Of a stretch of 64,000 nt of DNA, positions 48,757 through 58,510 are shown piece by piece. Location: NCBI RefSeq assembly GCF_020177595.1, contig NZ_JAHTBL010000007.1:62001-126000 (forward strand), written 5' to 3'. Within the stretch, counting starts at the first letter, position 1; every line of letters begins with the position of its first letter. This DNA is from Cognatishimia sp. MH4019. GTDB taxonomy: Bacteria; Pseudomonadota; Alphaproteobacteria; Rhodobacterales; Rhodobacteraceae. Below the pieces are notes generated by a model. The model was not told the DNA's origin. It did not search any database and saw only the letters and a list, made by a program, of their open reading frames with translations. The position numbers and the translations under genes are program-made.

Positions 48757-48846
48757 GCCTCCGGCGGAGGTATTTGGAGACAAAAGAAGCCAGCATTTTA
48801 ATCAAATTGTCGGCTTCATCTTTGCATAAATACTTCCGCCGGAGGC
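48757..48846. terminator. Pair of inverted GCCTCCGGCGG terminator repeats between convergent genes
   Basis: One copy at 48757-48790 (GCCTCCGGCGGAGGTATTT...) and an inverted one at 48813-48846 lie between tadA and the leftward hydrolase. Each starts with a compact CCTCCG/CGGAGG stem followed by TATTT. A third copy is at 40666-40700, also between genes that were convergent before the prophage. Probable bidirectional terminator. Confidence 0.7.
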
Positions 48847-48850
48847 ATCC

Positions 48851-49543
48851 TCACATCTCGATTGCGACCATCGGTTCGGGTTCTATGACCTGAACGTCGG
48901 GCAGGTGCTTGATCATCTCGTCGGCCGATTGTGCGAGAACCGGAAAGGTTTTGTAGTGATAGGGGATCACCGTCTTGAAGTTGAAAAACGTGCGCGCGGC
49001 GAAGGCGGCGCGGTGCATGTCCATCGTGAAATGTCCGCCTGCGCAAAGGATCCCGATATCGGGCGCGTGGAGCGCGTTGAAGACCTGCATGTCGGCCATC
49101 ACATCCGTGTCGCCGGAGATGTAGATCGTGTGGCCGTCGCCTGAGACCATATAGCCCGCCTCGGACCCGGCATAGATCAGCTTGTCTGACAGCGGAAGGG
49201 AGCTGGAATGGGTTGCGTTGACCATCGTCACTTTGACCTCACCCAGCGTGATTGTCCCGCCTTTGTTGAAACCGGTCGCCTCTACCTTGAGCGTTTCGCT
49301 GATCCACGAGGCAAGCTCGACGATGGCATAGATATGAGCGCCGGTCTCGTCGGCAATCGCCTGGATCTCGGCGGCGTGATCGAAATGGCCGTGGGTGAGG
49401 AAGATGGCGGTGACGCCGTCCAGAGCGTCGGCGCGGCGGTCATCGGGGAAGGCGGGATTACCTTCGAGCCAAGGGTCAATCAGCAGAATCTGATCTTCGA
49501 TCTTGATGCGCAGGCTGGCATGGCCGAGGGGGATGATCTTCAT
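48851..49543 (-). CDS. UPF0173-type metal-dependent hydrolase (beta-lactamase fold)
   Basis: 230 residues. MKIIPLGHASLRIKIEDQILLIDPWLEGNP opens the protein, the metal site is LTHGHFDHA, and TIYISGDTDVMADMQ and GGHFTMDMHRAAFA carry further His/Asp ligands. All metallo-beta-lactamase ligands appear present. The substrate is unknown. The short GG-containing site ahead of ATG 49543 is unremarkable. Confidence 0.85.
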   Translation of the reverse strand: MKIIPLGHASLRIKIEDQILLIDPWLEGNPAFPDDRRADALDGVTAIFLTHGHFDHAAEIQAIADETGAHIYAIVELASWISETLKVEATGFNKGGTITLGEVKVTMVNATHSSSLPLSDKLIYAGSEAGYMVSGDGHTIYISGDTDVMADMQVFNALHAPDIGILCAGGHFTMDMHRAAFAARTFFNFKTVIPYHYKTFPVLAQSADEMIKHLPDVQVIEPEPMVAIEM

Positions 49544-49620
49544 GGGGTGGTCTCCGGGCTGGTCTTGGGGCTGGGGATTGTTATCTGTCAGGGTAGCGGG
49601 AATTCAGGGAAAGCCAAAAC

Positions 49621-50277
49621 ATGAACTGGAGCGAGCAGATTGATGCCTATTGCGAGCGGATGGACCCGTCGTTTTGGGCAGAGCCGATCAATGCGGTGAC
49701 GAATTTGGCCTTTATTCTGGCCGCGCTGTTTATGTGGCGCCGGAGCGCTGGTTTGCCCCTAGCACGCGCGCTGTGCGTGGTGTTGTTTGCCATCGGAGTT
49801 GGATCGTTTCTGTTCCACACCTATGCGACCAGCTGGGCGGCGACGGCGGATGTGGTGCCGATCCTGATCTACATTTTGCTCTATATCTATGTCGCCAATC
49901 GGGCGTTTCTGGGGCTGGGTCTTTGGGGTGCATTGGGCGGCGTGGCTTTGTTCATCCCTTATGCGGGGATGATGGTGCCCGCTTTTTCGTTGATCCCCGG
50001 GTTGGGGTCCTCGGCGGGCTATGCGCCGGTGCCGCTGTTGATCTATTTCTATGCGCTTTGGTTGCGGGATCGTGCGCCTGAGACGGCCAAGGGGTTGGCG
50101 ATTGGGGCGACGATACTGGTCGTGTCGTTGACTTTTCGGACGCTGGATTATCCGCTATGTGACGGCATCCCGTTTGGCACGCATTTCATGTGGCATATCC
50201 TCAACGGGATCATGCTGGCGTGGATGATCGAAGTTTACCGCAGGCATGTGCTTGGCAACCCTATCGGGGCGCGCTAA
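49621..50277 (+). CDS. Ceramidase-family (CREST) membrane protein
   Basis: 218 residues with about seven hydrophobic segments. An early NAVTNLAFILAALFMW helix, GSFLFHTYATSWAATADVVPI with His and Asp, and LCDGIPFGTHFMWHILNG with two His form the zinc-hydrolase pattern of alkaline ceramidase/PAQR-like proteins. Bacterial members probably act on lipids with an amide bond; the substrate is unknown. It stands alone and rightward. Confidence 0.8.
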   Translation: MNWSEQIDAYCERMDPSFWAEPINAVTNLAFILAALFMWRRSAGLPLARALCVVLFAIGVGSFLFHTYATSWAATADVVPILIYILLYIYVANRAFLGLGLWGALGGVALFIPYAGMMVPAFSLIPGLGSSAGYAPVPLLIYFYALWLRDRAPETAKGLAIGATILVVSLTFRTLDYPLCDGIPFGTHFMWHILNGIMLAWMIEVYRRHVLGNPIGAR

Positions 50278-50307
50278 ACCCTGCGCGATCTTACGAGGGA
50301 AACGCCC

Positions 50308-50595
50308 ATGTCCATCGACATCACAACGGCTGCCAAAGTGGCCAAGCTGGCCCGCATCAAGGTGGAAGACGACGCTCTTCCCGCGCTGGCCGAGGAGTTC
50401 AACGCGATCCTTGGCTTTATCGAGCAGCTTGAGGAAGTGGATGTGGAGGGCGTGGCACCGATGACCTCCGTGACGCCTCAGCGGTTGAAGCGGCGTGAGG
50501 ATGTGGTGATGGATGGCGATCAGCAAGAGAAGGTTCTGAGCAACGCGCCCGATGCGCGGGAAGGCTTTTTCGCGGTGCCGAAGGTGGTGGAATAA
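50308..50595 (+). CDS. gatC: Asp-tRNA(Asn)/Glu-tRNA(Gln) amidotransferase subunit C
   Basis: 95 residues, the usual size. [45 protein letters not shown] and the end [16 protein letters not shown] are diagnostic. The stop overlaps the gatA start by one base, so the two are co-translated. It stabilises GatA in the GatCAB complex. Confidence 0.97.
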   Translation: MSIDITTAAKVAKLARIKVEDDALPALAEEFNAILGFIEQLEEVDVEGVAPMTSVTPQRLKRREDVVMDGDQQEKVLSNAPDAREGFFAVPKVVE

Positions 50596-52076
50596 TGTCT
50601 GATCTGAACAAACTGACGCTGGCCGATGCGCGCGACAAGCTGCGCGCAAAAGAGATCACATCGGTCGAGCTGACAGAGGCCTGTCTGAGCGCGGTTGAAG
50701 GCGGCAAAACGCTGAATGCGTTTGTTCATGACACGCCTGATCTGGCGTTGGAGCAAGCGAAGGCAGCGGATGCGACGCTGGCCAAGGGCGATGCGCCGTC
50801 GATGTGCGGTTTGCCGATTGGGATCAAGGATTTGTTCTGCACCAAGGGTGTGGCAAGCCAAGCCGGATCGGCGATTCTGGAAGGGTTTAAGCCGGAATAT
50901 GAAAGCACCGTATCGCAGAACCTGCTGGATGCCGGTGCTGTCATGCTGGGCAAGCTGAACATGGACGAATTCGCGATGGGCTCGTCGAATGAGACGTCTG
51001 TTTATGGCGACGTAGTGAACCCCTGGAAAGTCGATGATCGCAACCTGACGCCGGGTGGGTCTTCGGGTGGGTCTGCCTCGGCTGTGGCCGCCGATCTGTG
51101 TTTGGCCGCAACCGGCACCGATACGGGTGGCTCGATCCGCCAGCCAGCAGCGTTCACGGGGATCGTCGGTATCAAGCCGACCTATGGGCGGTGTTCGCGC
51201 TGGGGCGTTGTGGCGTTTGCGTCCTCGCTGGATCAGGCGGGGCCGATGACCAAGACCGTGCGTGATGCGGCGATCATGCTGGAAGCGATGTGCGGGCATG
51301 ATGCGAAAGACAGCACCAGCGTGGATATGGCCGTGCCGGATTTCGAGGCCGCGCTGGAAGGCGATATCAAAGGCAAGACCATCGGTATCCCGAAGGAATA
51401 CCGGATGGACGGGATGCCGGATGAGATTGAGGCTCTGTGGAGCCAAGGCACAGAGATGCTCAAGGACGCAGGCGCGAAGATCGTTGATATCACCCTGCCG
51501 CACACGAAATATGCGCTGCCCGCCTATTACGTGATTGCGCCGGCGGAGGCGTCCTCGAACCTGGCCCGCTATGACGGGGTGCGGTACGGGCACCGCGCCA
51601 AGTTGAGCCAAGGCGATGGCATCACGGAGATGTATGAGAAAACCCGCGCCGAGGGGTTTGGCCCCGAGGTCCAGCGCCGGATCATGGTCGGCACCTATGT
51701 GCTGTCGGCGGGCTTTTATGACGCCTATTACAATCGCGCGCGAAAAGTGCGGACGCTCATCAAGAAGGATTTCGAGGATGTGTTCGCCCAAGGTGTCGAC
51801 GCAATCCTGACGCCTGCGACACCCTCTGCGGCCTTCGGTTTGGGTGAGATGAAAGACGCCGATCCGGTGCAGATGTATCTCAATGACGTCTTCACGGTGA
51901 CCGTGAACCTTGCCGGTCTTCCGGGCATTTCCGTGCCTGCTGGACTAGATAAACAAGGGCTTCCGCTGGGTTTGCAGCTGATCGGCAAACCGTTCGAGGA
52001 AGGCGAGTTGCTGCAATTTGCCCACACGCTGGAGCGTGCAGCAGGTTTTGTGGCAAAACCCGAAAAATGGTGGTAA
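50595..52076 (+). CDS. gatA: Asp-tRNA(Asn)/Glu-tRNA(Gln) amidotransferase subunit A
   Basis: 493 residues. Amidase signature [32 protein letters not shown] contains the Ser-cisSer-Lys catalytic set together with the upstream IKDLF lysine. It releases ammonia from glutamine for transamidation of misacylated tRNA. gatB is not in this window, which is common because it is often encoded elsewhere in this group. Confidence 0.97.
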   Translation: MSDLNKLTLADARDKLRAKEITSVELTEACLSAVEGGKTLNAFVHDTPDLALEQAKAADATLAKGDAPSMCGLPIGIKDLFCTKGVASQAGSAILEGFKPEYESTVSQNLLDAGAVMLGKLNMDEFAMGSSNETSVYGDVVNPWKVDDRNLTPGGSSGGSASAVAADLCLAATGTDTGGSIRQPAAFTGIVGIKPTYGRCSRWGVVAFASSLDQAGPMTKTVRDAAIMLEAMCGHDAKDSTSVDMAVPDFEAALEGDIKGKTIGIPKEYRMDGMPDEIEALWSQGTEMLKDAGAKIVDITLPHTKYALPAYYVIAPAEASSNLARYDGVRYGHRAKLSQGDGITEMYEKTRAEGFGPEVQRRIMVGTYVLSAGFYDAYYNRARKVRTLIKKDFEDVFAQGVDAILTPATPSAAFGLGEMKDADPVQMYLNDVFTVTVNLAGLPGISVPAGLDKQGLPLGLQLIGKPFEEGELLQFAHTLERAAGFVAKPEKWW

Positions 52077-52110
52077 TCTGCGCCTCAAAAGAATGAGGCA
52101 GAGACGGATT

Positions 52111-52923
52111 ATGCGTGGATTTATTGCGCTTTTGGCAGTTGGCGGGCTTGTGGCCTGCGCGCCTGCCGTGCCCGACAGCAACCCTGATCGCGGGGCTGGT
52201 GTGGGCTTTGGCAGCTACTCGGAATATCAGCAGCGCCAGTTGGAGCGTGACCGCGCTTTGCAAGGCAGCAGCCTGCCAGCAGCCGCTCCCGTGACCGCGC
52301 AGACGCTCGATCCGGCCAGCGCGACGACTGCCCCCGCCACCACAGGGGGGCCGACACCGGCCAAGCAAGCGCTTGCGACCCAGCCTGTGACTGTGCCGCG
52401 CGCCGGATCGACGGCCCCGCAAACTGATGATGCCGCCCAGATCGCGGCAGGTGCGCGCGCCGCGCTGAGCAATTCCAGCACCGAGCCGGTGCAGGCCAGC
52501 CCGTCAAACCCCGCGCCGACGATTGTGAACAATCCTGGCATTTCGGATGAGCAGGATTTCGACGCCGTCTCGGCCCGTCAAACGATTGAATCGGATGCCG
52601 AACGCCGCGCGCGCCAAGCCGCGCAGTATCAGGTGATCGCGCCTACGGCCGTGCCGGAGCGTCAGGCGAGCGGTCCGAATATCATCGAATATGCGTTGTC
52701 CACGCGCCACGCAAAGGGCGAACAGATCGTGCGCCGTGTGGGCTTTAATCTGGCCAATAAGAACCGCCGCAACTGCGCAGGGTTTGAAAGTGACGATGCC
52801 GCGCAGGAGGAATTCCTGCGTCTGGGCGGTCCAAACCGCGACCGCTTGGCGCTTGATCCCGACGGCGATGGCTTTGCCTGCGGCTGGGATCCGGCTCCGT
52901 TCCGCCGGGCGATCAACAACTGA
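52111..52923 (+). CDS. Lipoprotein with C-terminal excalibur-like calcium-binding domain
   Basis: About 270 residues from ATG 52111. Lipobox LVAC (Cys near 17), then a long Ala/Thr/Pro-rich linker. The C-terminal NRRNCAGFESDDAAQEEFLRLGGPNRDRLALDPDGDGFACGWDP carries the DxDxDGxxC pattern of excalibur domains, which is also seen in cell-wall-acting proteins. The stop TGA overlaps the probable upstream extension of the amidase gene, so the two may be coupled. Confidence 0.78.
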   Translation: MRGFIALLAVGGLVACAPAVPDSNPDRGAGVGFGSYSEYQQRQLERDRALQGSSLPAAAPVTAQTLDPASATTAPATTGGPTPAKQALATQPVTVPRAGSTAPQTDDAAQIAAGARAALSNSSTEPVQASPSNPAPTIVNNPGISDEQDFDAVSARQTIESDAERRARQAAQYQVIAPTAVPERQASGPNIIEYALSTRHAKGEQIVRRVGFNLANKNRRNCAGFESDDAAQEEFLRLGGPNRDRLALDPDGDGFACGWDPAPFRRAINN

Positions 52924-52976
52924 TCCAGCGACCTTCCCCCAACTTTGGGCCGCGCCGCGATGGCGCGCGACCGGAT

Positions 52977-53585
52977 ATGATTGTGCTGCATTATACCGCG
53001 ATGCTGTCGGCTGAGGCCGCCTGCGCGCGGCTGTGTGATCCGGAATTCGAGGTCTCCGCGCATTATGTGATTGGACGGGACGGGACGGTTTTCCAACTTG
53101 TGAATGAAGAGACGCGCGCTTGGCATGCGGGGGCGGGGCAGTGGCGTGATTTCACGGATGTGAACTCCCGCTCTATCGGGATTGAGTTGGATAATGACGG
53201 GTTCTCGCCCTTTTCCGCGCCGTTGATGGATGCGCTAGAGAGGCTGATGCCGGGGATCATGGCACGCTGGGCAATTCCGGCGGCCAATGTCATTGGCCAT
53301 TCGGACATGGCGCCGGGGCGCAAGGTGGATCCGGGGCCGCGGTTCGACTGGGCGAGGCTGGTGCGTGGCGGGTTCGCTGTGGGCAGCGATGCTGTCGGCG
53401 ATGTGGTCGACGCGCAGGCTTTCGCGGCAGCGCTGGATCGCATCGGATACCCCCCTTGCGATCCCGAGACACGTTTGGCGGCGTTTCGTTTGCGCCACAA
53501 CCAAGGCGCCACCGGGCCGCTGACAGGCACGGATTGCGCGCGGGCGGCTGCTGTAACAGTCAACGCTGCACCTTCGTGTGCGTAG
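52977..53585 (+). CDS. N-acetylmuramoyl-L-alanine amidase (AmpD-like)
   Basis: 202 residues from ATG 52977. Zinc ligands appear in IVLHYTAM and GHSDMAPGRKVDPGPRFDW, and SAHYVIGRDGTVFQLV is typical of Amidase_2 domains. The true start is probably upstream: the in-frame codons 52923-52976 encode the family's SPNFGPRRDGARPD motif but offer no ATG or GTG, leaving CTG 52920 or a rare start. No signal peptide is seen, so it is likely a cytoplasmic recycling enzyme (AmpD type). Confidence 0.88.
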   Translation: MIVLHYTAMLSAEAACARLCDPEFEVSAHYVIGRDGTVFQLVNEETRAWHAGAGQWRDFTDVNSRSIGIELDNDGFSPFSAPLMDALERLMPGIMARWAIPAANVIGHSDMAPGRKVDPGPRFDWARLVRGGFAVGSDAVGDVVDAQAFAAALDRIGYPPCDPETRLAAFRLRHNQGATGPLTGTDCARAAAVTVNAAPSCA

Positions 53586-53820
53586 CGGGTCTAGGATGAA
53601 AGACCGGAGATAGGCGTGAGCTGCAGCGAATGTCGGCAGTGAGGCCATAGCGGAAGTGTCAAAGTCTTGCTGCGTGCGCTCGCAGCACGAAAAACGCCGC
53701 AAGTGAACCGTGCAAAGTACTGTAACCCAGCGAAGAAAGCGGTCGTTCGGAATATGCTATGTTCTTGCTATCAGCGCGGTGCTGATGACAGGGCACGGAG
53801 GGCGGATAGGAGGGCATATC

Positions 53821-54452
53821 ATGCCAAGAGTCCAACTCCTTGCGACCACCCCGAAACGTAAAGCCTGGAACAAAGGGCGGATCATTGGTCAGAAACGGCC
53901 GCTGTTACCGAGGCAGGTTTGGGCAATCCGAGCGAGGTTAGAACTCGTTGGAAATCAGCGGGACCTAGCCTTTTCAACGTCGCTATCGACAGCAAATTGC
54001 GTGGCTGCGATTTGGTCAAACTTGCCGTGACTGATTTGGTTAAAGATGACCGCGTTCGTGAGCGTGTTTCGGTGATCCAGAGCAAGACCAAAAAGCCGGT
54101 TCAATTTGAACTGACTGAAAACACGCGCGAGACTGTCTTGGCTTGGGTCAGATCGCCCGAGATGTTCGCGTGCCGCTTCCTATTTCCGAGCAGGTTTCAC
54201 GACCGGCCGCACATTTCCACGCGCCAATATGGACGCATTGTCAGGGCTTGGGTCAAAGCGATTGGTTTGGATCCAAGTGGGTATGGCACGCATTCCATGC
54301 GCCGGACGAAAGCTGCAGAAATCTACCGAAAAACAGGAAATCTGCGCGCTGTTCAATTGCTTCTCGGTCACACAAAGGTGGACAGCACTGTTCGGTATTT
54401 GGGAGTTGAACTTGAAGATGCTTTGAATATCGCGGAAAATGTCGACATTTAA
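53821..54452 (+). pseudogene. Tyrosine recombinase/integrase, broken by one-base frameshift
   Basis: Residues from ATG 53821 (PRVQLLATTPKRKAWNKGR...RPLLPRQVWAIRARLELVGNQRDLA) continue in another frame from about 53966 as LFNVAIDSKLRGCDLVKLAV. The break at GCC-TTTTC (about 53967-53973) is explained by loss of one base. The second part has the recombinase residues Arg (KLRGC), Lys (SKTKKP), HSMRRT, LLGHTK and Tyr (VRYLGVE). No programmed slip site is visible. It is a stand-alone integrase type frequent in this bacterial group and is not part of the prophage. The 235 bases before it hold no recognisable gene. Confidence 0.85.
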
Positions 54453-54530
54453 TAAGTTGGTGAGCGGCTCAGGCTGCTCGCCAGCCTTGGGTCAGACACT
54501 TGCGATTGCGCGCGATCATTGAGAAATTTT

Positions 54531-55295
54531 TCATGTAAAACGGACTCTAATGCCGTGCACGGCGTCTGCCAAAACCACCAAATCTACCGCAACGGCCACG
54601 AAGGTTGCGCCTAGGGTGAGGTATCGGTCTGCGACATCAGGATCGAGCGCCATGACCCCCGCCGGCACGCCCATTTCGACCAAGCGATTGATGGCATCGC
54701 TGACAGCCGCAACAACGTCAGGATGGGTTACTTGTCCGCGCAGGCCCATGCTCGCGCTGAGGTCTGCGGGGCCGATAAACACAGCATCCACGCCGTCGGT
54801 CCCCGCAATTTCACCGAGATTTTGCAGGCCCGTCAGCGTTTCGACCTGAACAATCAGGCAGAGTTCTTCTTCGGCCACGTTATGATAGTCATCGACCTTT
54901 CCGTACCGTGTGGCGCGGGTCATGCCCGCCATGCCGCGCATGCCTTGCGGGCCGTAGCGCATCGCATGAACGGCCGCCGCCGCCTCACGCGCGGTCTGTA
55001 CATAGGGCACCATCACAGTCTGCGCGCCCATATCAAGCACGCGCTTGAACAGGGTCGGATCGTTAGCCGCAACCCGCACCACAGCGGTCGTATCTGGGTT
55101 TTGCCCGATGGCTTGAAGGGCGGGCAGCACCTCGATCGTTTCAATCGCCGCGTGTTCACAATCCACCAGCACCCAGTCAAAGCCCGCCCCGCCCAGCAGT
55201 TCTGGGATCGTGTTGCCGCCAATGGTGTTCCAGACCCCCAATTGCCGCGTGCCATTTGCGATGGCGGCTTTGAAGCGGTTTTTGGGGTTCTCCAT
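54531..55295 (-). CDS. HpcH/HpaI-family aldolase
   Basis: 254 residues. NTIGGNTIPELLGGAGFDWVLVDCEHAAIE, VPYVQTAREAAAAVHAMRYGPQGMRGM and LIVQVETLTGLQNLGEIAGTDGVDAVFIGPADLSASMG form the class II aldolase pattern, with Glu (QVET) and Asp (IGPAD) as metal ligands and the early His. Such enzymes cleave 2-keto-hydroxy acids into pyruvate and an aldehyde. It is the last gene of the operon; the aldehyde could pass to the upstream acylating dehydrogenase. Confidence 0.9.
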   Translation of the reverse strand: MENPKNRFKAAIANGTRQLGVWNTIGGNTIPELLGGAGFDWVLVDCEHAAIETIEVLPALQAIGQNPDTTAVVRVAANDPTLFKRVLDMGAQTVMVPYVQTAREAAAAVHAMRYGPQGMRGMAGMTRATRYGKVDDYHNVAEEELCLIVQVETLTGLQNLGEIAGTDGVDAVFIGPADLSASMGLRGQVTHPDVVAAVSDAINRLVEMGVPAGVMALDPDVADRYLTLGATFVAVAVDLVVLADAVHGIRVRFT

Positions 55296-55307
55296 TGTTT
55301 TGATCCT

Positions 55308-57101
55308 TCAGGTGGAAACGTGGCTCACGTCTTTGTCTGGGCTGTAGATATCCAGAATATTCCAATGCCCTGTCGTGGGCGTCGGGTTGTTGATCATAGG
55401 CACATCCAACACCGTGGGTTTGCCGCTGGCAATGGCGGCCCGCAACGCGGGCAGTAATTCATCCGCAGATGAAATATGGATGCCTTCGGCACCATAGGCG
55501 CGCGCGATTTCGGCGTAGCCCGGCCCGTTTGTGGGTGCTGCAGCACTGCCCGGAAAGGTTGTGCCATAGGTCAGCCCGTAATGTGCCTTTTGCAGGCCAG
55601 CGATGGTGCCGAACGCGTTGTTGTTCATGACCAGCCAGATGATCCCGAGGTTCAACTCGACAGCCGTCGCCAGCATCGAGGGGTTCTGTCCGAAACCACC
55701 ATCACCGACCAAGCTGAGAACGACCCGTTCGGGTGCGGCGAGTTTTGCTCCGATGGCCGCAGGTGGACCAAAGCCCATCGTCGCAAATCCGCCCGGCGTC
55801 AGGATCGCGCCCGGTGTGAGGATATCAAACTGCTGACCCACACCGTTCTTGTTCCAACCCACGTCCGTTGTGATAATTGCGTCCTCGGGCAAGGCAATGC
55901 GGGTGTCTGCCAAAATGCGTTCGGGCATCATCGGGAACGCGGTCGAGGTTTGCATCTCGACGTTAGAGGCTTTGAACCCCTCGCGGAAGGCGGCGATTTC
56001 GGCCTTCTTTTCGGTGCGATCAAAGCCATCTGGGAACATGTCCTTGGCGACTCGCATCAGGACACGCAGCGCCGCCTTCGCATCTGCTACCACGCCGATC
56101 TCGGTCGGATAGTTGCGTCCGATCTCTTGAGGTTCGATGTCGATATGGATGACCTTCGTGTCATTCTCCTCGGCCCCGATGTTGAAGGTGTAGCCGGGGT
56201 ACCAGCTTGAACAATCTGCCTCTTTGAACCGCGTCCCAACGGCAAAGACCACGTCAGCGTTCAGGCAGGTCTGGTTCACCAGTTCGGTCCCCCAAAAACC
56301 TGTCATGCCCATAACCAGCGGATGATCATCACGCACAGCGCCTTTACCCATTAGTGAATGGGCAATCGGCAGGCCCATGTGGGTGGCAAACTCTTCCATC
56401 TCGCCGCTGGCCTGCGCCAACAAGATCCCCCCACCGATATAGGCGACAGGATCTTTGGCCGCGGCAAGACCACTCACTATCCGGCGGGCTGTCTCGTCAT
56501 CCATGGAAGGTTTGACGAGCTGTTTGGTGTTAGAGGCGATGCGATCAAACGTGTCGGAGGGGATGACCTCGGAAAAAATATCCATGGGCACGTTGACCAG
56601 CACGGGGCCAGGTTGGCCGGATTCCGCGAGGTGGAATGCCTTTTCCAAAATTTCCGCCATCAGGTCTGCGCGATCTACACGCCAGGCGCGTTTTACGAAG
56701 GGGCGGTAGATTTCCCACTGAGCGGCATCCGCGTGCAAATTGACTTCTTGGTGGGGGTGTTTACCATAGTAATGCGTCGGAATGTCTCCTGCGATCACCA
56801 CCATCGGGATGCAATCCAGTGCGGCATTGGCGACGCCCGTGGCGCAGTTCGTCAGCCCCGGTGAAAGGTGCGACAGAACAACAGAGGCCTTGCCCGTGAC
56901 GCGCGCATAAGCGTCCGCCGCATGGCCGGCGATCTGTTCATGACGCACCGTGATGAACTCAATCGGGCTTTCCGCCAAGGCCGCCAGAACGGCGATGTTA
57001 GTGTGACCACACAAGCCAAACACATGCTCAACTTCGCGTCGTCCAAGGAAATCTACGATGTGCTCTGCGACTGTTTTGCCGTCTACTTTGGTCCCGTCCA
57101 T
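55308..57101 (-). CDS. Thiamine-diphosphate-dependent enzyme (acetolactate synthase-like)
   Basis: 597 residues; ATG 57101 overlaps the dehydrogenase stop (TGATG). VRHEQIAGHAADAYARVTGKASV carries the catalytic Glu. GDGGFGQNPSMLATAVELNLGIIWLVMNN is the ThDP/Mg motif. A central domain (about 190-330) is Rossmann-like. The family contains decarboxylases and carboligases (acetolactate synthase, glyoxylate carboligase, sulfoacetaldehyde acetyltransferase); the substrate cannot be read out. It has no regulatory subunit partner, unlike biosynthetic IlvB, so a catabolic role is inferred. Confidence 0.85.
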   Translation of the reverse strand: MDGTKVDGKTVAEHIVDFLGRREVEHVFGLCGHTNIAVLAALAESPIEFITVRHEQIAGHAADAYARVTGKASVVLSHLSPGLTNCATGVANAALDCIPMVVIAGDIPTHYYGKHPHQEVNLHADAAQWEIYRPFVKRAWRVDRADLMAEILEKAFHLAESGQPGPVLVNVPMDIFSEVIPSDTFDRIASNTKQLVKPSMDDETARRIVSGLAAAKDPVAYIGGGILLAQASGEMEEFATHMGLPIAHSLMGKGAVRDDHPLVMGMTGFWGTELVNQTCLNADVVFAVGTRFKEADCSSWYPGYTFNIGAEENDTKVIHIDIEPQEIGRNYPTEIGVVADAKAALRVLMRVAKDMFPDGFDRTEKKAEIAAFREGFKASNVEMQTSTAFPMMPERILADTRIALPEDAIITTDVGWNKNGVGQQFDILTPGAILTPGGFATMGFGPPAAIGAKLAAPERVVLSLVGDGGFGQNPSMLATAVELNLGIIWLVMNNNAFGTIAGLQKAHYGLTYGTTFPGSAAAPTNGPGYAEIARAYGAEGIHISSADELLPALRAAIASGKPTVLDVPMINNPTPTTGHWNILDIYSPDKDVSHVST

Positions 57102-58510
57102 CACGCGATCTCCTGTCCGTAGAATTCACCGAAAAGCTCTTCCTCAGAGGGGCGATCCTCGGCGATGGGTCGGGCGACCCATGTGTAATTCATCATGTGT
57201 TTCATGGTGACGTTTTCATTTGTGATGTTGCCGCCCCAGATGCCGCATCCCAGCGAACTGGTCATCGGCATGCCGTTGGTCCAAGACCCTGCGTTGGCTT
57301 TCGATTGCGGCTGGCGCACCATCATCCGGCTGACGGGCGCCACGCGGGCCAGTGCGTCGATATGATCGTCGTTGTGGCTGTAGATCCCGCAGGAATGGCC
57401 GATGCCACCTGTCGCATAAATCTGGCGCACGGTCTCAAGAGCGTCGTCGAACGTCTCAAAGTGATAAAGCGCCATAACAGTCGTCAGCTTCTCCTTGCTG
57501 AACTTATGCTCGGGCCCGATCTGACCTTGGTTTTCAACCATCAGGAATTTGCGATCCTCGGGGATCGAGAATCCAGCCACATCTGCCGTCTGCTGGGGTT
57601 TGCAGGCGATAGTCGGGAAAGTGCGGTTGCCCTTTTCGTCCCACATCGCCTTCTCAAGCAGCGCCTTTTCTTCGGGCGAACACAGGTACCCGCCCTCGGC
57701 CTCAAGCGCCTTGACCATGTCGTCATAGACCGATCTCTGGATGATGATATTGCCATCTGCAGAACAGCCGGATCCAAAATCGGACGTTTTGGAAATGCGC
57801 GTGTTCTGGGCGGCGATGTCGATATCCGCCGTCTCGTCGATCACGATCGAAGAATTTCCCGCTCCAACGCCATACGCCGGACGACCAGAGGAGTAGGCCG
57901 CCTTGACCATCGGCTTGCCGCCTGTCGCCAGCGTCAGATCACATTCCTCCATCAGATGCTGCGTCAGTGGGATGGACGGATGCCGGACCGCCTGAAACAA
58001 GTCAGCGGGGGCGCCAACGGCAACACAGGCTTTGCGCATCATTTCCGTCATCTCAAACGTTGTGCCCGCCGTGCGCGGGTGCGGGGAAAAGATCACCGCA
58101 TTGCGCGCATTGGCCGATGACACGCCTGTCACCGGCGGCGTCATCGCGGGGTTTGTCATCGGGATCAGGGACGCGATAACACCGGCGGGTTTGGCGTATT
58201 TCACCAGCCCCTTTTCTTCGTCCACCTCCACCACGCCCGTGGACGGCGTGCGCAATACATCCCGCAGCACCATCTGGATTTTGAACCGCTTGGCGGGGCG
58301 GCCTTCGCGATCCCCAATGCCGCTTTCATCTACGCCCTGTTCTGCGAGGCGGGTAAACGTCTTTTCGTTTCCTGCATACCACGCAATCGCTTGGGACAAC
58401 CGATCCAGATCAGCTTGGCTCCAATCCTCGATCTCTGCCATCGCTGCGCGGGCGCGGGCGATCATGTCTGCCGCCAATGCGCGGTCTTGTTCAGTAAGCT
58501 CTTTGGCCAT
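57101..58510 (-). CDS. CoA-acylating aldehyde dehydrogenase (SauS-like)
   Basis: 469 residues. YAKPAGVIASLIPMTNPAMTPPVTGVSSANARNAVIFSPHPRTAGTT and the active-site SDFGSGCSADGNIIIQ place it among acylating aldehyde dehydrogenases, the group of sulfoacetaldehyde dehydrogenase SauS and AdhE-type enzymes. It would make acyl-CoA from an aldehyde with NAD(P) and CoA. It is embedded with the ThDP enzyme and aldolase by short overlaps. The specific aldehyde is unknown. Confidence 0.85.
   Translation of the reverse strand: MAKELTEQDRALAADMIARARAAMAEIEDWSQADLDRLSQAIAWYAGNEKTFTRLAEQGVDESGIGDREGRPAKRFKIQMVLRDVLRTPSTGVVEVDEEKGLVKYAKPAGVIASLIPMTNPAMTPPVTGVSSANARNAVIFSPHPRTAGTTFEMTEMMRKACVAVGAPADLFQAVRHPSIPLTQHLMEECDLTLATGGKPMVKAAYSSGRPAYGVGAGNSSIVIDETADIDIAAQNTRISKTSDFGSGCSADGNIIIQRSVYDDMVKALEAEGGYLCSPEEKALLEKAMWDEKGNRTFPTIACKPQQTADVAGFSIPEDRKFLMVENQGQIGPEHKFSKEKLTTVMALYHFETFDDALETVRQIYATGGIGHSCGIYSHNDDHIDALARVAPVSRMMVRQPQSKANAGSWTNGMPMTSSLGCGIWGGNITNENVTMKHMMNYTWVARPIAEDRPSEEELFGEFYGQEIA

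Noticed and set aside
53821-54452. Tyrosine recombinase considered as the prophage integrase
   Set aside because: It lies 13 kb outside the prophage ends, is frameshifted, and the prophage has a complete DDE transposase with matching termini.
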